Positions 27,318 through 37,101 of a stretch of 64,000 bases of DNA are shown here, piece by piece. The DNA is taken from assembly GCF_021654035.1 (NCBI RefSeq), contig NZ_JAJPDW010000001.1:372001-436000 (forward strand). Reading direction: 5' to 3'. The stretch comes from Microbacterium aurantiacum (lineage in GTDB: Bacteria > Actinomycetota > Actinomycetes > Actinomycetales > Microbacteriaceae). The position numbers and the translations under genes were made by a program. Each line of letters begins with the position of its first letter. Position 1 is the stretch's first letter. The notes beneath the pieces were generated by a model that was not told the origin of the DNA, ran no database searches, and saw only the letters and a list, made by a program, of their open reading frames with translations.

Positions 27318-27824
27318 TCAGCGGACGAAGCGGACCTCGGTGAGCGTCTCACCGAGGAAGGGCTCCGTGTGGTTGGCGCCGTCGAGGCTGAAGCCGTTGC
27401 GCGTATAGAAGCGGTGCGCGCGCGGGTTGTCATCGGCGACCCAGAGGTAGGCCTCTTCGTCGGCGCCGATGACCGCGTCGAACAGCTTCTGGCCGATGCC
27501 GGTGCCGTGGTGCGCGTCGAGGAGGTAGATGAAGTACAGCTCGCGGTTGCGCGGGGCGTCCTTGTCGCGCGCGGGGCCGGATCCGGCGAAGCCGACGATC
27601 TCGCCGTCGACGAGGGCGGCGAACATCCGGAAGTCGGGTCCCTGCACGGCCCAGTGGGTCCAGAGTTCAGCCATGCGTCGCGGGGAGATCTTCTCCAGCG
27701 CGGCCTTGCTGATGAGGTGGTCGTAGGTTTCGTGCCAGCAGGTGGCGTGGACGCGACCGAGAGCTTCGGCGTCGACGTCGCGCACCGGACGGACGACGAT
27801 GTCGGTCTGGGTTTCTGCTTCCAT
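27318..27824 (-). CDS. GNAT-family N-acetyltransferase
   Basis: A 168-aa single-domain acetyltransferase using acetyl-CoA. The N-terminal strand [30 protein letters not shown] and the central [21 protein letters not shown] are typical, as is [24 protein letters not shown], the acetyl-CoA pyrophosphate loop (motif A, Q/RxxGxG/A form). The last strand, [36 protein letters not shown], is the RimI/PhiN1-like ending. Substrate unknown: small-molecule detoxification and protein N-acetylation are both possible. It precedes cofE in the same direction. ATG 27824 is divergent from the thioesterase gene with 130 bases between. Confidence 0.88.
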   Translation of the reverse strand: MEAETQTDIVVRPVRDVDAEALGRVHATCWHETYDHLISKAALEKISPRRMAELWTHWAVQGPDFRMFAALVDGEIVGFAGSGPARDKDAPRNRELYFIYLLDAHHGTGIGQKLFDAVIGADEEAYLWVADDNPRAHRFYTRNGFSLDGANHTEPFLGETLTEVRFVR

Positions 27825-27954
27825 GCGGCGACTCTACGCTCGCCGCGACGGCGGGAGAAATCGACCGGATGCCGTCGCGCGAGGCATCGGGGCGGTTGTC
27901 GTCGATCGACAAACGAATCCGGCATCCTCTCGTCGATCACTACGATCACTGCTC

Positions 27955-28515
27955 GTGAATGTGATCTGGCGGACTCTTCTGGTCATTTGGCGTGCGCGAC
28001 GCGCGTTGCGTCGCGACGGCGCTGCGCCGACCGGCGCGATCGGACGCATCCGGCTGCGGACGCTCCCCACCGATGTCGATGTTCTGCGGCACATGAACAA
28101 CGGGCGGTATCTGTCGCTGTTCGACCTCGGGCGCTGGGATCTGCTGACGCGCACCGGGCTGCTCGAGACGATGCGTCGGAACGGCTGGTACGCGGTGGTG
28201 TCGAGCGAGACGATCACGTTCCGGAAGTCGTTGGACCTCGGGCAGCGCTTCGACGTCGAGACGCGGCTGGTCGGGCACGATGATCGGGCGCTGTACGTCG
28301 AGCATCGTGCGGTCGTGGAGGGCGAGGTCTACGCCCGGGCGGTGGTGCGGGCACGCATGCTGAAGCGCTCGGGCGGCACGCTGTCGCACGACGAGCTCTT
28401 CGCCGCGACCGGCCGACCGGATGATCTCGGCGAGGTGGAGCCGTGGGTGCACGAGTGGGCGCGCGCGTCCGCGCTGCCCTCCACTCGTGCGGAGGCGCCG
28501 AGCGTCTGGTCCTGA
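27955..28515 (+). CDS. Acyl-CoA thioesterase, hotdog fold
   Basis: A 186-aa protein of the 4-hydroxybenzoyl-CoA thioesterase-like group. The hotdog core shows RLRTLPTDVDVLRHMNNGRYLSLFDLGRWDLL, with the Asp and His-Met-Asn-Asn-Gly residues of the active-site helix, and ETITFRKSLDLGQRFDVETRLVGHDDRALYVEHRAVVEGEVYARAVVRARML as the beta sheet. It resembles the mammalian THEM6/bacterial YiiD-like single-domain proteins and begins with a short hydrophobic N-terminus (VIWRTLLVIW) that may associate with the membrane. GTG 27955 is used; GTG 27961 is an alternative. Hydrolysis of some acyl-CoA is likely; the substrate is not deducible. Confidence 0.85.
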   Translation: MNVIWRTLLVIWRARRALRRDGAAPTGAIGRIRLRTLPTDVDVLRHMNNGRYLSLFDLGRWDLLTRTGLLETMRRNGWYAVVSSETITFRKSLDLGQRFDVETRLVGHDDRALYVEHRAVVEGEVYARAVVRARMLKRSGGTLSHDELFAATGRPDDLGEVEPWVHEWARASALPSTRAEAPSVWS

Positions 28516-28627
28516 CGCGACGTCACGCGGACGCATCCGTCGGTGTCTTCCGGCTCGTATTCATACTCGAAGATCGGTGACAGTCTCCGACATTCGAGAC
28601 GAAGATCGATCCGATGGAGGCGTGCGG

Positions 28628-28963
28628 CTATCCGGCGCGTGCCGCCGCGGCAGCGGCCATCGCGGCTTCGTCCGGTTCCGGAACGACCGTGAGTCCCGCG
28701 GGGGAGTTGGCGGCCTTCGACAGGGCGTCCAGCCATGCGGGGTTCAGCTTCGGGGACCGGCTGCCGAAGTACTCGAAGACGATCGACACGTGCGGGCTCA
28801 GCCAGACGGACGTGCGACCCATGCCACTGCGCATGGGGTCGGTCCAGGTGAAGGAAAAGGTCTCGCTGCGCCGGAGCTTGCTCCAGATCACAGCCTGCAG
28901 ATGGGCGAGGACTCGATCGTCGAAGGAGACAGTGACTTTCGAGTCATACGTGAACGTGCCCAT
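28628..28963 (-). CDS. Small Microbacteriaceae-type protein (DUF7882-like), paralog 1
   Basis: A 111-aa protein with the pattern MGTFTYDSKVTVSFDDRVLAHLQAVIWSKLRR, a central hydrophobic SVWLSPHVSIVFEYFGSRSPKLNPAWLDAL and the ending ANSPAGLTVVPEP. Proteins of this type are common and multi-copy in Microbacteriaceae and are often mislabelled ATP-dependent DNA ligase; nothing here resembles a ligase, no KxDG motif and far too short. It is about 40% identical by eye to the 100-aa protein at 30187 in the same signalling block. The function is unknown; the LAHL..I..KLRR helix and Trp/Phe-rich centre suggest a compact sensor or adaptor. GATAAT eight bases before the ATG suggests a leaderless transcript. 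Confidence 0.8.
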   Translation of the reverse strand: MGTFTYDSKVTVSFDDRVLAHLQAVIWSKLRRSETFSFTWTDPMRSGMGRTSVWLSPHVSIVFEYFGSRSPKLNPAWLDALSKAANSPAGLTVVPEPDEAAMAAAAAARAG

Positions 28964-28971
28964 CCACCCAG

Positions 28972-28977
28972 ATTATC
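28972..28977 (-). promoter_or_regulatory. -10 box GATAAT for paralog 1, probable leaderless transcript
   Basis: On the minus strand GATAAT ends eight bases before ATG 28963, placing the predicted transcription start at or within a base or two of the start codon. No ribosome site beyond GGGTGG in the interval. Confidence 0.6.
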
Positions 28978-28996
28978 CTGCCGATGCGCGTCAGGA

Positions 28997-29033
28997 CGCG
29001 ACACGAGCGAGCATGATACTCGCTCGAGTCGCG
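28997..29033. promoter_or_regulatory. Dyad/hairpin in the divergent region upstream of the EAL gene
   Basis: CGCGAC-AC-GAGCGAG (28997-29011) faces CTCGCTC-GA-GTCGCG (29019-29033): two perfect stems of 7 and 6 bp separated by a 2-nt internal mismatch, around a 7-nt loop, followed by TTTGTCT. It sits just upstream of the paralog 1 promoter and 46 bases before the EAL start. Either a dyad operator controlling both divergent genes or an attenuator-like element in the EAL leader. Confidence 0.6.
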
Positions 29034-29079
29034 TTTGTCTGGTGTTGCTCGGATCCTGGCCCCTTGCCACTCTGGACCC

Positions 29080-29892
29080 ATGCCGAATACGCCTCTGCTC
29101 GCCCGCGATCTGCGCTCGGCGCTCGCGGAGAAGCGGGTGGAGGTGTTCTACCAGCCGATCTTCGACCTGGCGACGTGGTCGCCGATCGCGCTTCCCGTCG
29201 GGGTCGAGGCCCTTTCGCGCTGGCGGCATCGGGCCGTGGGCGACGTCCCGCCCTCGCGGTTCATCCAGATCGCCCACGATCGCGGCTTCCTGGATGAGGT
29301 CGATACGCACGTGGTGACCACTGCGGGGTGGCAGGTCGGCGCGTGGCGGACCGCCGGACACGAGGTGGGTCTGTCCATCAACGCGGCGGCGATCCATTTT
29401 CTCGAGCGCGCAGACGCACCCGACTACGTCGACATCGTCCTCGCACAGTTGCGCGCGCTACGGATCCCCCCGCATCTGCTGACGATCGAGGTCATCGAGT
29501 CGCCCGCGCCGCAGTTCATCACCGAGATGGCCGATGGGCTTGCGCGGCTGAGGGAAGCGGGGATCGCGATCTCCGTCGACGACTTCGGCGCCGGAGACAC
29601 CACGCTGGAGATGCTGGAGCGACTCGACGTCGATGAGGTCAAGATCGATCGGTCTCTGATCATCCGTGAGGACGCCGAGTCCGACGAGATCATCTCCGCC
29701 GTGGTAGAGGTGGCCCACCGGCGCGGCATGCGCGTGGTCGCCGAAGGCATCGAGACGCCCGCTCACCTCGACAAGGCCCGGCACTGCGGCTGCGACCGCG
29801 GCCAGGGATTCCTGCTCGCCCGGCCCATGCCGGCCGCGGGCGTCGACCGGCTGCTCGCGGGCCTCCCGCCCCGCGACTACAGCGCGGGATAG
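29080..29892 (+). CDS. EAL-domain cyclic-di-GMP phosphodiesterase
   Basis: A 270-aa protein consisting of an EAL domain alone, cytosolic. The catalytic set appears complete: GVEALSRW (EAL Glu), [11 protein letters not shown] (Asn), IEVIES (Glu), [11 protein letters not shown] (two metal-binding Asp), [10 protein letters not shown] (Lys), AEGIET (Glu) and [12 protein letters not shown] (Gln). It should hydrolyse c-di-GMP to pGpG. I start it at ATG 29080, 12 residues before the first conserved strand; there is no good ribosome site. It lies in a block with the GGDEF phytochrome at 30516 and two small paralogous proteins. Its 3' end overlaps by 16 bases the convergent 83-aa gene. The absence of a sensory domain suggests control by transcription or by partner proteins. 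Confidence 0.9.
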   Translation: MPNTPLLARDLRSALAEKRVEVFYQPIFDLATWSPIALPVGVEALSRWRHRAVGDVPPSRFIQIAHDRGFLDEVDTHVVTTAGWQVGAWRTAGHEVGLSINAAAIHFLERADAPDYVDIVLAQLRALRIPPHLLTIEVIESPAPQFITEMADGLARLREAGIAISVDDFGAGDTTLEMLERLDVDEVKIDRSLIIREDAESDEIISAVVEVAHRRGMRVVAEGIETPAHLDKARHCGCDRGQGFLLARPMPAAGVDRLLAGLPPRDYSAG

Positions 29893-30128
29893 GGCTCGAG
29901 GTCGTCTTCGTCGCCACCAACGCTGTCGCCGACGTCGATCTGGCTCCACGTGACGGGCATGCCCGGGGAGAACAGGATGTCGATGCCGGGGCCTCCGCGC
30001 AGCGGCGGGATGTTGACGTATCCGCCGCCGGCCTGGATCGCCTTGAGGATCTCCTCCTTCAGCCGGGTCACCGGCTCGGGGAGGAAGTAGTCGCGGCCGT
30101 CGACGGTCAGTCGGTTCACAATCGCCAT
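29877..30128 (-). CDS. 83-aa conserved-looking hypothetical protein
   Basis: [19 protein letters not shown] opens the protein, followed by [46 protein letters not shown] and an acidic tail [18 protein letters not shown] do not recognise a named family, but short proteins of this form (a helix KEEIxxAIxxGGGYVxxP followed by a beta hairpin) occur widely in actinobacteria. No signal peptide or membrane helix. The start ATG 30128 is 58 bases from the divergent paralog 2. Its 3' end overlaps the EAL gene. Codon use is normal for the window, supporting a real gene. Confidence 0.72.
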   Translation of the reverse strand: MAIVNRLTVDGRDYFLPEPVTRLKEEILKAIQAGGGYVNIPPLRGGPGIDILFSPGMPVTWSQIDVGDSVGGDEDDLEPYPAL

Positions 30129-30173
30129 CGTTCCAGCCTACCCAGCGTCGTGCGTGCCGTCCCGGTATCGCCG

Positions 30174-30179
30174 TAGTAT
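30174..30179 (+). promoter_or_regulatory. -10 box TAGTAT for paralog 2, probable leaderless transcript
   Basis: TAGTAT lies seven bases before ATG 30187, the same spacing as the GATAAT of paralog 1, and no ribosome site is present. Both paralogs therefore appear to share a leaderless promoter design. Confidence 0.55.
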
Positions 30180-30186
30180 CGACGCG

Positions 30187-30489
30187 ATGGGTATTCTGCA
30201 CTACGGTTCTCCCTCGACGGAGTTCCCGATCGACGACCGCACGCTGGCACACCTGGAACTGGTGATCCTCGCGAAGCTCCGCCGACAGGAGAGCGTGGCC
30301 TTCGCCGTCGTCGACGACGTCACCGGGCGCCGCCAGGCCATGTGGATCTCGCCGGCCGCGGACGTGCGCTTCGAGTACGAGGGCCCGATGCCCGAGATCA
30401 ACCGCCTGTGGCTGCAGGAGCTCGTCGAGACGGCGAACTCCCCGGGTGGGCTGAAGATCGTGCCCGAGCCGTCGCTCCCCACCGCCTGA
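30187..30489 (+). CDS. Small Microbacteriaceae-type protein (DUF7882-like), paralog 2
   Basis: A 100-aa protein aligned end to end with the one at 28628: MGILHYGSPSTEFPIDDRTLAHLELVILAKLRRQES, then AMWISPAADVRFEYEGPMPEINRLWLQELVETANSPGGLKIVPEP. Shared residues include DDR.LAHL, KLRR, W(L/I)SP, FEY, ANSP.GL and VPEP. Function unknown. The start ATG 30187 has a TAGTAT box seven bases upstream and no ribosome site. It is divergent from the 83-aa gene and converges with the phytochrome-GGDEF gene, 27 bases apart. Two copies of one family flanking a c-di-GMP phosphodiesterase within 1.9 kb is the main clue to its role. Confidence 0.82.
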   Translation: MGILHYGSPSTEFPIDDRTLAHLELVILAKLRRQESVAFAVVDDVTGRRQAMWISPAADVRFEYEGPMPEINRLWLQELVETANSPGGLKIVPEPSLPTA

Positions 30490-30515
30490 CAGCCCGACGC
30501 CCGCGGGCCCGACTC

Positions 30516-32453
<1,938 letters not shown>

Positions 32454-32590
32454 CGCACCTCCTTAAGGGGGTCGAGCTCAACGGCGTCACCCGCAAGGCT
32501 CTTCCATGGTAAGCGCGTTTTCCGCGAATCGGCGGGGAGGTGTGATGAGGTGGGGTCTGTCCCCGAATCCTCCGCGGAAGGAGAGCGCCT

Positions 32591-35500
32591 GTGTCGTCCG
32601 ACGCCGTGTCCACGAACGAGGTCGTCGCTCTGGCGGAGAGATGGGTGCGCGAGGCCGCGGAGGCGGTCGTGGACCCCGCTGCCGCACGGCTCGCCGGCGT
32701 GCTGAAGGACCCGCGAGGTCTGCCCTTCACGATGGGCTTCGTCGACGGTGTGATGCGCCCCGAGAGCCTCGGGGCCGCGGCATCGCGCCTCCATCAGGTG
32801 GCTCCGCTCGTGCCGGATTTCCTGCCGTGGTACCTCCGGCAGGCGGTGCGCGCCGGCGGCGTGGTCGCCCCCCTGCTCCCGGCTCCGGTGGTGCCGATCG
32901 CGCGGCGGGTGCTGCGCGAGATGGTCGGGCATCTCGTCATCGACGCACGTCCCGAGAAGCTCGGGCCCGCGATCGCGGAGCTGCGCGCCTCCGGCGCACG
33001 CCTGAACCTGAACCTCCTCGGGGAGGCGGTGCTCGGTGAAGCCGAGGCGCGACGCCGGCTCGACGGGATCCACGACCTGATCCGACGCGACGACGTCGAC
33101 TACGTCTCGGTGAAGGTGTCGGCCATCGTCAGCCACATCTCGATGTGGGCGTTCGCCGAGACGGTCGACACGGTCGTCGAGCGCCTCCTTCCCCTCTATC
33201 TGAGCGCGGCGGAGGACGGCACCTTCATCAACCTCGATATGGAGGAGTACCGCGACCTCGACCTCACGATCGCGGTGTTCACCCGGTTGCTCGAGGATCC
33301 GCGGCTGGTCGACCTCGAGGCCGGGATCGTGCTGCAGGCGTATCTGCCGGACGCGCTCGGCGCGGTGGCGGAGCTGTCGGCGTGGGCGAAGACGCGCGTT
33401 GCGGCGGGCGGGGCCCGCATCAAGGTGCGGCTGGTCAAGGGTGCGAACCTCGCCATGGAGCGGGTGGATGCGGTCCTCCACGGCTGGACCCCCGCACCCC
33501 ACGCGTCCAAGCTCGACACCGACGCGAACTACCTGCGGTGCCTGCGCTACCTCCTCGACCCGGCGCGGACCGCGGCGGTGCGAGTCGGGGTCGCCGGACA
33601 CAACCTCTTCGACATCGCCTACGCCTGGCTGCTCGCGGGCGAGCGCGGGGTCCGCGACGACATCGAGTTCGAGATGCTCCTGGGGATGGCGCAGGGGCAG
33701 ATCGAGGCCGTGCGCCGCGAGGTCGGTCCGGTGCTGCTGTACGTCCCCGTCGTCCGCCCCGACGAGTTCGACGTCGCCATCAGCTACCTCGTGCGGCGCC
33801 TGGAGGAGAACGCCTCGAGCGAGAACTTTCTCTCCGCCGCCTTCGACCTCGCCGACGACCCCGCCCTCTTCACGCGCGAGCGCGAGCGGTTCGAGGCCTC
33901 CCTGGTGCGGGCCGACGACGAGACGCTCCCGGTCGGTCCCACCCGCCGGCAGGACCGCGGGGCCGAGGCCGGTGAAGAACGCGGGACGGATGCCGTGTTC
34001 CCGGCCTCTTCCGACATCGACACGCCGCTGGATCCCGCGGGTTTGACGCAGGTCGTGCTCGGGATCTCGCGCGGCGCTGCGGCGGACCCCGGGGAGACGG
34101 CGCCGGTGGTGCCGGTCGGCGCCGAGCTGATGTTCGGCGGCGAGGCGTTCGTGGAGACCGCGGTGTTCTCCGAGCGCGAATCCGGCGGCTCGACCGCCGG
34201 CGCCCCGGGCTTCCGCAACACTCCCGACACCGACCCGGCGCTCCCGGCGAACCGCGAGTGGGCCGAGGCGGTCCTCGCCCGCGTCTCGACCTCCCGGGCG
34301 GGGGATGACACCGTCGCCGCCGCACGCGTCGATGACGCCGCGGACCTCGAGGCGACGATCGCGCGCGTGCGCGAGGCCGGCGCGTCGTGGGGTGCGCTCC
34401 CCGCGACCGAGCGCGCGGAGGTCCTCGCCCGCGCGGCGCGCGAGCTCGAGGCGCGCCGGGGCCTGTTGATCGAGGTCGCCGCGAGCGAGACGGGGAAGGT
34501 GTTCGCCGAAGCGGATGTCGAGGTCAGCGAAGCGGTCGACTTCGCCGCGTACTACGCCTCGACCGCGCGCGAGCTCGACCGGGTGAGCGGAGCGGTGTTC
34601 GTCCCGTCCCGGCTCACTGTCGTCGCGCCGCCGTGGAACTTCCCCCTCGCCATCCCGGCCGGCGGTGTGCTCGCCGCGCTCGCGGCCGGGTCGGGGGTCG
34701 TCTTCAAGCCCGCACCCCAGGCGCGGCGCTGCGCCGCGGTGATCGCCGAGGCGCTCTGGGCGGCCGGCATCCCGCGGGCCGTGCTCGCCCTGGTGGACCT
34801 GGATGAGAAAGAGCTCGGGCAGACTCTCATCGCCCATCCCGATGTCGACCGGGTGATCCTGACCGGATCGTTCGAGACCGCGGCGCTCTTCCGCTCGTGG
34901 CGCGAGGACCTCCCGCTCCTGGCCGAGACGAGCGGCAAGAACGCGATGATCGTCATGCCCTCCGCCGACCTCGACCTCGCCGTCGGCGACCTGGTCAAGA
35001 GCGCGTTCGGGCACGCGGGGCAGAAGTGCTCCGCGGCGTCGCTGGCGATCCTCGTCGGTCCCGTCGCGCGCTCGCGACGCTTCCTCCGTCAGCTCGAGGA
35101 CGCCACGCGCTCCCTCCGCGTCGGACCGCCGACCGATCCCCGGAGCGAGATGGGCCCCGTCATCGAGCCCCCGCACGGCAAGCTCGACTGGGCGCTGCGG
35201 ACCCTCGACGAGGGCGAGAAGTGGCTCGTCCGACCGACCCTCCGCCCGCCCGTCGATCTCGACGGGGGCTATGCGGGGCGGCTGTGGACACCCGGCATCC
35301 GCACGAACGTCCGCCCGGGATCGCGCTTCCACCTCGAGGAGTTCTTCGGCCCGATCCTCGGGCTCATGCACGCCTCGAACCTGGACAAGGCGATCGAGCT
35401 GCAGAACGCCGTGGAGTACGGGCTCACCGCGGGTCTGTACACACAGGATGCCCGCGACCTCCGCCGCTGGCTCGAGAGCGTCGAGGCCGGAAACCTGTAC

Positions 35501-36355
35501 GTCAACCGCGGGATCACCGGTGCGATCGTCCAGCGCCAGCCGTTCGGCGGGTGGAAGCGCTCGTCCGTCGGCGCGGGAGCGAAGGCCGGCGGCCCGAACT
35601 ACCTCGTGGGGCTCGGGTCGTGGCGCGCGACGTCCGGCGGGCCGGCGTCGACGACCCTGCACCTGCGCGGGCTCGACTCGCGCATCACGACGCTCATCGA
35701 GGCGGCCCAGCCGTCGCTGGACTACCCCTCGTTCGAGTGGCTGCGTCGCGCGGCCCTCTCCGACGCGATCTGGTGGGACCGCGAGTTCGGTCGGGTCAAG
35801 GACGTCTCGGGACTCGGCGTCGAGCGGAACCTCTTCCGCTACCGACCGGTCGCCCGCATCGGCATCCGTGCCGCCGGTGATGCCTCGTGGCACGCCCTGC
35901 TGCGGGTGGTGGTGGCCGGCATCCGCTGCGGCTCCGCGTTCACGGTCAGCGCCCCGGTCGGGCTCCCCGCCGCGGTCCGCCGGGCGCTCGGCGACCTCGG
36001 CATCACCGTCTTCGTCGAGACCGAGGATGAGTGGGTCCAGCGCACCGCTGGTCGCGCCACGGAGCAGGTCGCGCACGGCGAGGGGGAGGCGACGGATGCC
36101 GAGGCCGCCATCGCGGACGCGCTCGCCGGACCGCGTCCCGAGCGCGTGCGGCTGATCGGCTCGGCCGACGCGGTGGACGCGGCGCGTCGCGCGCTCGCGG
36201 CGGCAACCGGTGGGGATCCCGACATCGCCGTCTACGCTGACGAGGTCACCACGGCGGGGCGGCTCGAGCTCCTGCCGTTCCTCCGCGAGCAGTCGGTCAC
36301 GATCACCGCGCATCGCTTCGGCACGCCCGACCCCTGGAGTGCCGACGTGATCTGA
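32591..36355 (+). CDS. putA: Bifunctional proline dehydrogenase / glutamate semialdehyde dehydrogenase
   Basis: Oxidises proline to glutamate in two steps (FAD-dependent proline dehydrogenase, then NAD+-dependent P5C dehydrogenase). The 1254-aa product has the PRODH barrel at about residues 90-450 (YVSVKVSAIVSH, NLDMEEYRDLDLT, IKVRLVKGANLAMERVDA, then YLRCLRYLLDP) and the aldehyde dehydrogenase at about 580-1020 (PPWNFPLAIPAGG, Glu779 in LLAETSGKNA, catalytic Cys813 in GQKCSAASL). A C-terminal domain of about 200 residues follows. No N-terminal DNA-binding domain. A variable acidic/Ala-Gly linker (about 440-560) separates the halves. GTG 32591 has AAGGAG upstream. It is divergent from the phytochrome gene and could also consume P5C from the RocD at 39.1 kb. 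Confidence 0.95.
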   Translation: MSSDAVSTNEVVALAERWVREAAEAVVDPAAARLAGVLKDPRGLPFTMGFVDGVMRPESLGAAASRLHQVAPLVPDFLPWYLRQAVRAGGVVAPLLPAPVVPIARRVLREMVGHLVIDARPEKLGPAIAELRASGARLNLNLLGEAVLGEAEARRRLDGIHDLIRRDDVDYVSVKVSAIVSHISMWAFAETVDTVVERLLPLYLSAAEDGTFINLDMEEYRDLDLTIAVFTRLLEDPRLVDLEAGIVLQAYLPDALGAVAELSAWAKTRVAAGGARIKVRLVKGANLAMERVDAVLHGWTPAPHASKLDTDANYLRCLRYLLDPARTAAVRVGVAGHNLFDIAYAWLLAGERGVRDDIEFEMLLGMAQGQIEAVRREVGPVLLYVPVVRPDEFDVAISYLVRRLEENASSENFLSAAFDLADDPALFTRERERFEASLVRADDETLPVGPTRRQDRGAEAGEERGTDAVFPASSDIDTPLDPAGLTQVVLGISRGAAADPGETAPVVPVGAELMFGGEAFVETAVFSERESGGSTAGAPGFRNTPDTDPALPANREWAEAVLARVSTSRAGDDTVAAARVDDAADLEATIARVREAGASWGALPATERAEVLARAARELEARRGLLIEVAASETGKVFAEADVEVSEAVDFAAYYASTARELDRVSGAVFVPSRLTVVAPPWNFPLAIPAGGVLAALAAGSGVVFKPAPQARRCAAVIAEALWAAGIPRAVLALVDLDEKELGQTLIAHPDVDRVILTGSFETAALFRSWREDLPLLAETSGKNAMIVMPSADLDLAVGDLVKSAFGHAGQKCSAASLAILVGPVARSRRFLRQLEDATRSLRVGPPTDPRSEMGPVIEPPHGKLDWALRTLDEGEKWLVRPTLRPPVDLDGGYAGRLWTPGIRTNVRPGSRFHLEEFFGPILGLMHASNLDKAIELQNAVEYGLTAGLYTQDARDLRRWLESVEAGNLYVNRGITGAIVQRQPFGGWKRSSVGAGAKAGGPNYLVGLGSWRATSGGPASTTLHLRGLDSRITTLIEAAQPSLDYPSFEWLRRAALSDAIWWDREFGRVKDVSGLGVERNLFRYRPVARIGIRAAGDASWHALLRVVVAGIRCGSAFTVSAPVGLPAAVRRALGDLGITVFVETEDEWVQRTAGRATEQVAHGEGEATDAEAAIADALAGPRPERVRLIGSADAVDAARRALAAATGGDPDIAVYADEVTTAGRLELLPFLREQSVTITAHRFGTPDPWSADVI

Positions 36356-36376
36356 GCGCCGTGGCGCGTCATCCGC

Positions 36377-36443
36377 ATGTAAAAAATTCTTGACGTGGCA
36401 ACGGTGGCGGGTCTACCGTGACGGTGTCAGGTTTTCTTTACAT
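36377..36443 (+). promoter_or_regulatory. Promoter of the membrane protein/HTH operon flanked by inverted half-sites
   Basis: TTGACG (36390-36395) and TACCGT (36414-36419) with 18 bases between form a plausible promoter. ATGTAAA (36377-36383) and its exact complement TTTACAT (36437-36443) flank it, 60 bases centre to centre, just upstream of the -35 and downstream of the start point. They could be operator half-sites for the HTH protein encoded second in the operon, giving autorepression. GGAGGT follows as ribosome site for GTG 36455. Confidence 0.55.
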
Positions 36444-36454
36444 CGGAGGTCGTC

Positions 36455-36883
36455 GTGGGGTACGAAGAACGCAACGCGTGGTCGGGCCTGGTGCTGTCGA
36501 TCATCGCGGTGGGGATCTACACGGCGCTGCTGTTCGCGGCCGCCGCCGGCGGACCCGTGTCGCAGGTCGACTGGGTGCCGCTGATGCTCTGGACGATCGG
36601 CCTCGGCATCGTCGCCGCCATCGTCGTGAGCACCGCCTGGGGTCTCCTCATCCGGCGACGCGACGGCGCCGTGGTCAGCGATCAGCGCGACCGCGACATC
36701 GCGCACCTGGGCTCCCGCGTCGGCCAGGCCTTCCTCGTCCTCGCCGGGCTCGTCGTGATCGTTCTGTGCGCGTTCCGGGTCGACTGGTTCTGGATCGCCC
36801 AGACGATGTTCTACGGCTTCGCGCTGTCGTCCATCGTCGGTGGCGTCGCGAGCGTCATCCTCTACCGCCGCGGACTCGTCTGA
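36455..36883 (+). CDS. Four-helix membrane protein paired with an HTH regulator
   Basis: A 142-aa integral membrane protein with four hydrophobic segments (about residues 10-33, 43-66, 88-106 and 113-135) and a charged central loop IRRRDGAVVSDQRDRDIAHLGSR. Small proteins of this shape (DUF2178-like) are typically encoded just before a Cro/CI-type regulator, often overlapping it as here (TGATG, 36881-36885). The pair may form a membrane sensor and its regulator, as in some antibiotic- or envelope-responsive two-gene modules; this is inference. GTG 36455 has GGAGGT four bases upstream. An inverted ATGTAAA/TTTACAT pair surrounds the promoter. Confidence 0.82.
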   Translation: MGYEERNAWSGLVLSIIAVGIYTALLFAAAAGGPVSQVDWVPLMLWTIGLGIVAAIVVSTAWGLLIRRRDGAVVSDQRDRDIAHLGSRVGQAFLVLAGLVVIVLCAFRVDWFWIAQTMFYGFALSSIVGGVASVILYRRGLV

Positions 36884-37098
36884 TGGTCAAGCCCACTCGC
36901 GTGACCAACTCGTTGCGCGCCGTCCGTGAGGCGCAGCAGCTCACCCAGGCCGACGTCGCCCGACGCGTCGGTGTGACCCGCCAGACCCTGATCGCGATCG
37001 AGCAGGGCAAGTACTCACCCACCCTGGAACTCGCCTTCCAGCTCGCCCGGGTCTTCGGGGCGACGCTCGACGAGCTCTTCCACTACCCGGAGGACTGA
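36883..37098 (+). CDS. Cro/CI (XRE)-family regulator, YvaO/Cro-like
   Basis: A 71-aa single-domain helix-turn-helix protein: NSLRAVREAQQLTQADVARRVGVTRQTLIAIEQGKYSPTLELAFQLARVFGATLDELF, the complete five-helix XRE fold with the recognition helix VTRQTLIAIEQ. The sequence is the compact type found next to small membrane proteins. Start ATG 36883 overlaps the upstream stop (TGATG), so translation is coupled. The next gene, a quinone oxidoreductase, begins three bases after its stop, so all three genes likely share one transcript. It probably represses its own promoter at 36.4 kb. Confidence 0.92.
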   Translation: MVKPTRVTNSLRAVREAQQLTQADVARRVGVTRQTLIAIEQGKYSPTLELAFQLARVFGATLDELFHYPED

Positions 37099-37101
37099 CG
37101 C

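Noticed and set aside
28997..29033. Terminator for a gene upstream of the EAL gene
   Set aside because: The flanking genes are divergent, so no transcript should end here.
28628..30489. Labelling the two small proteins as ATP-dependent DNA ligases
   Set aside because: They have about 100 residues and no KxDG or other ligase motif; the label appears to be a propagated error.
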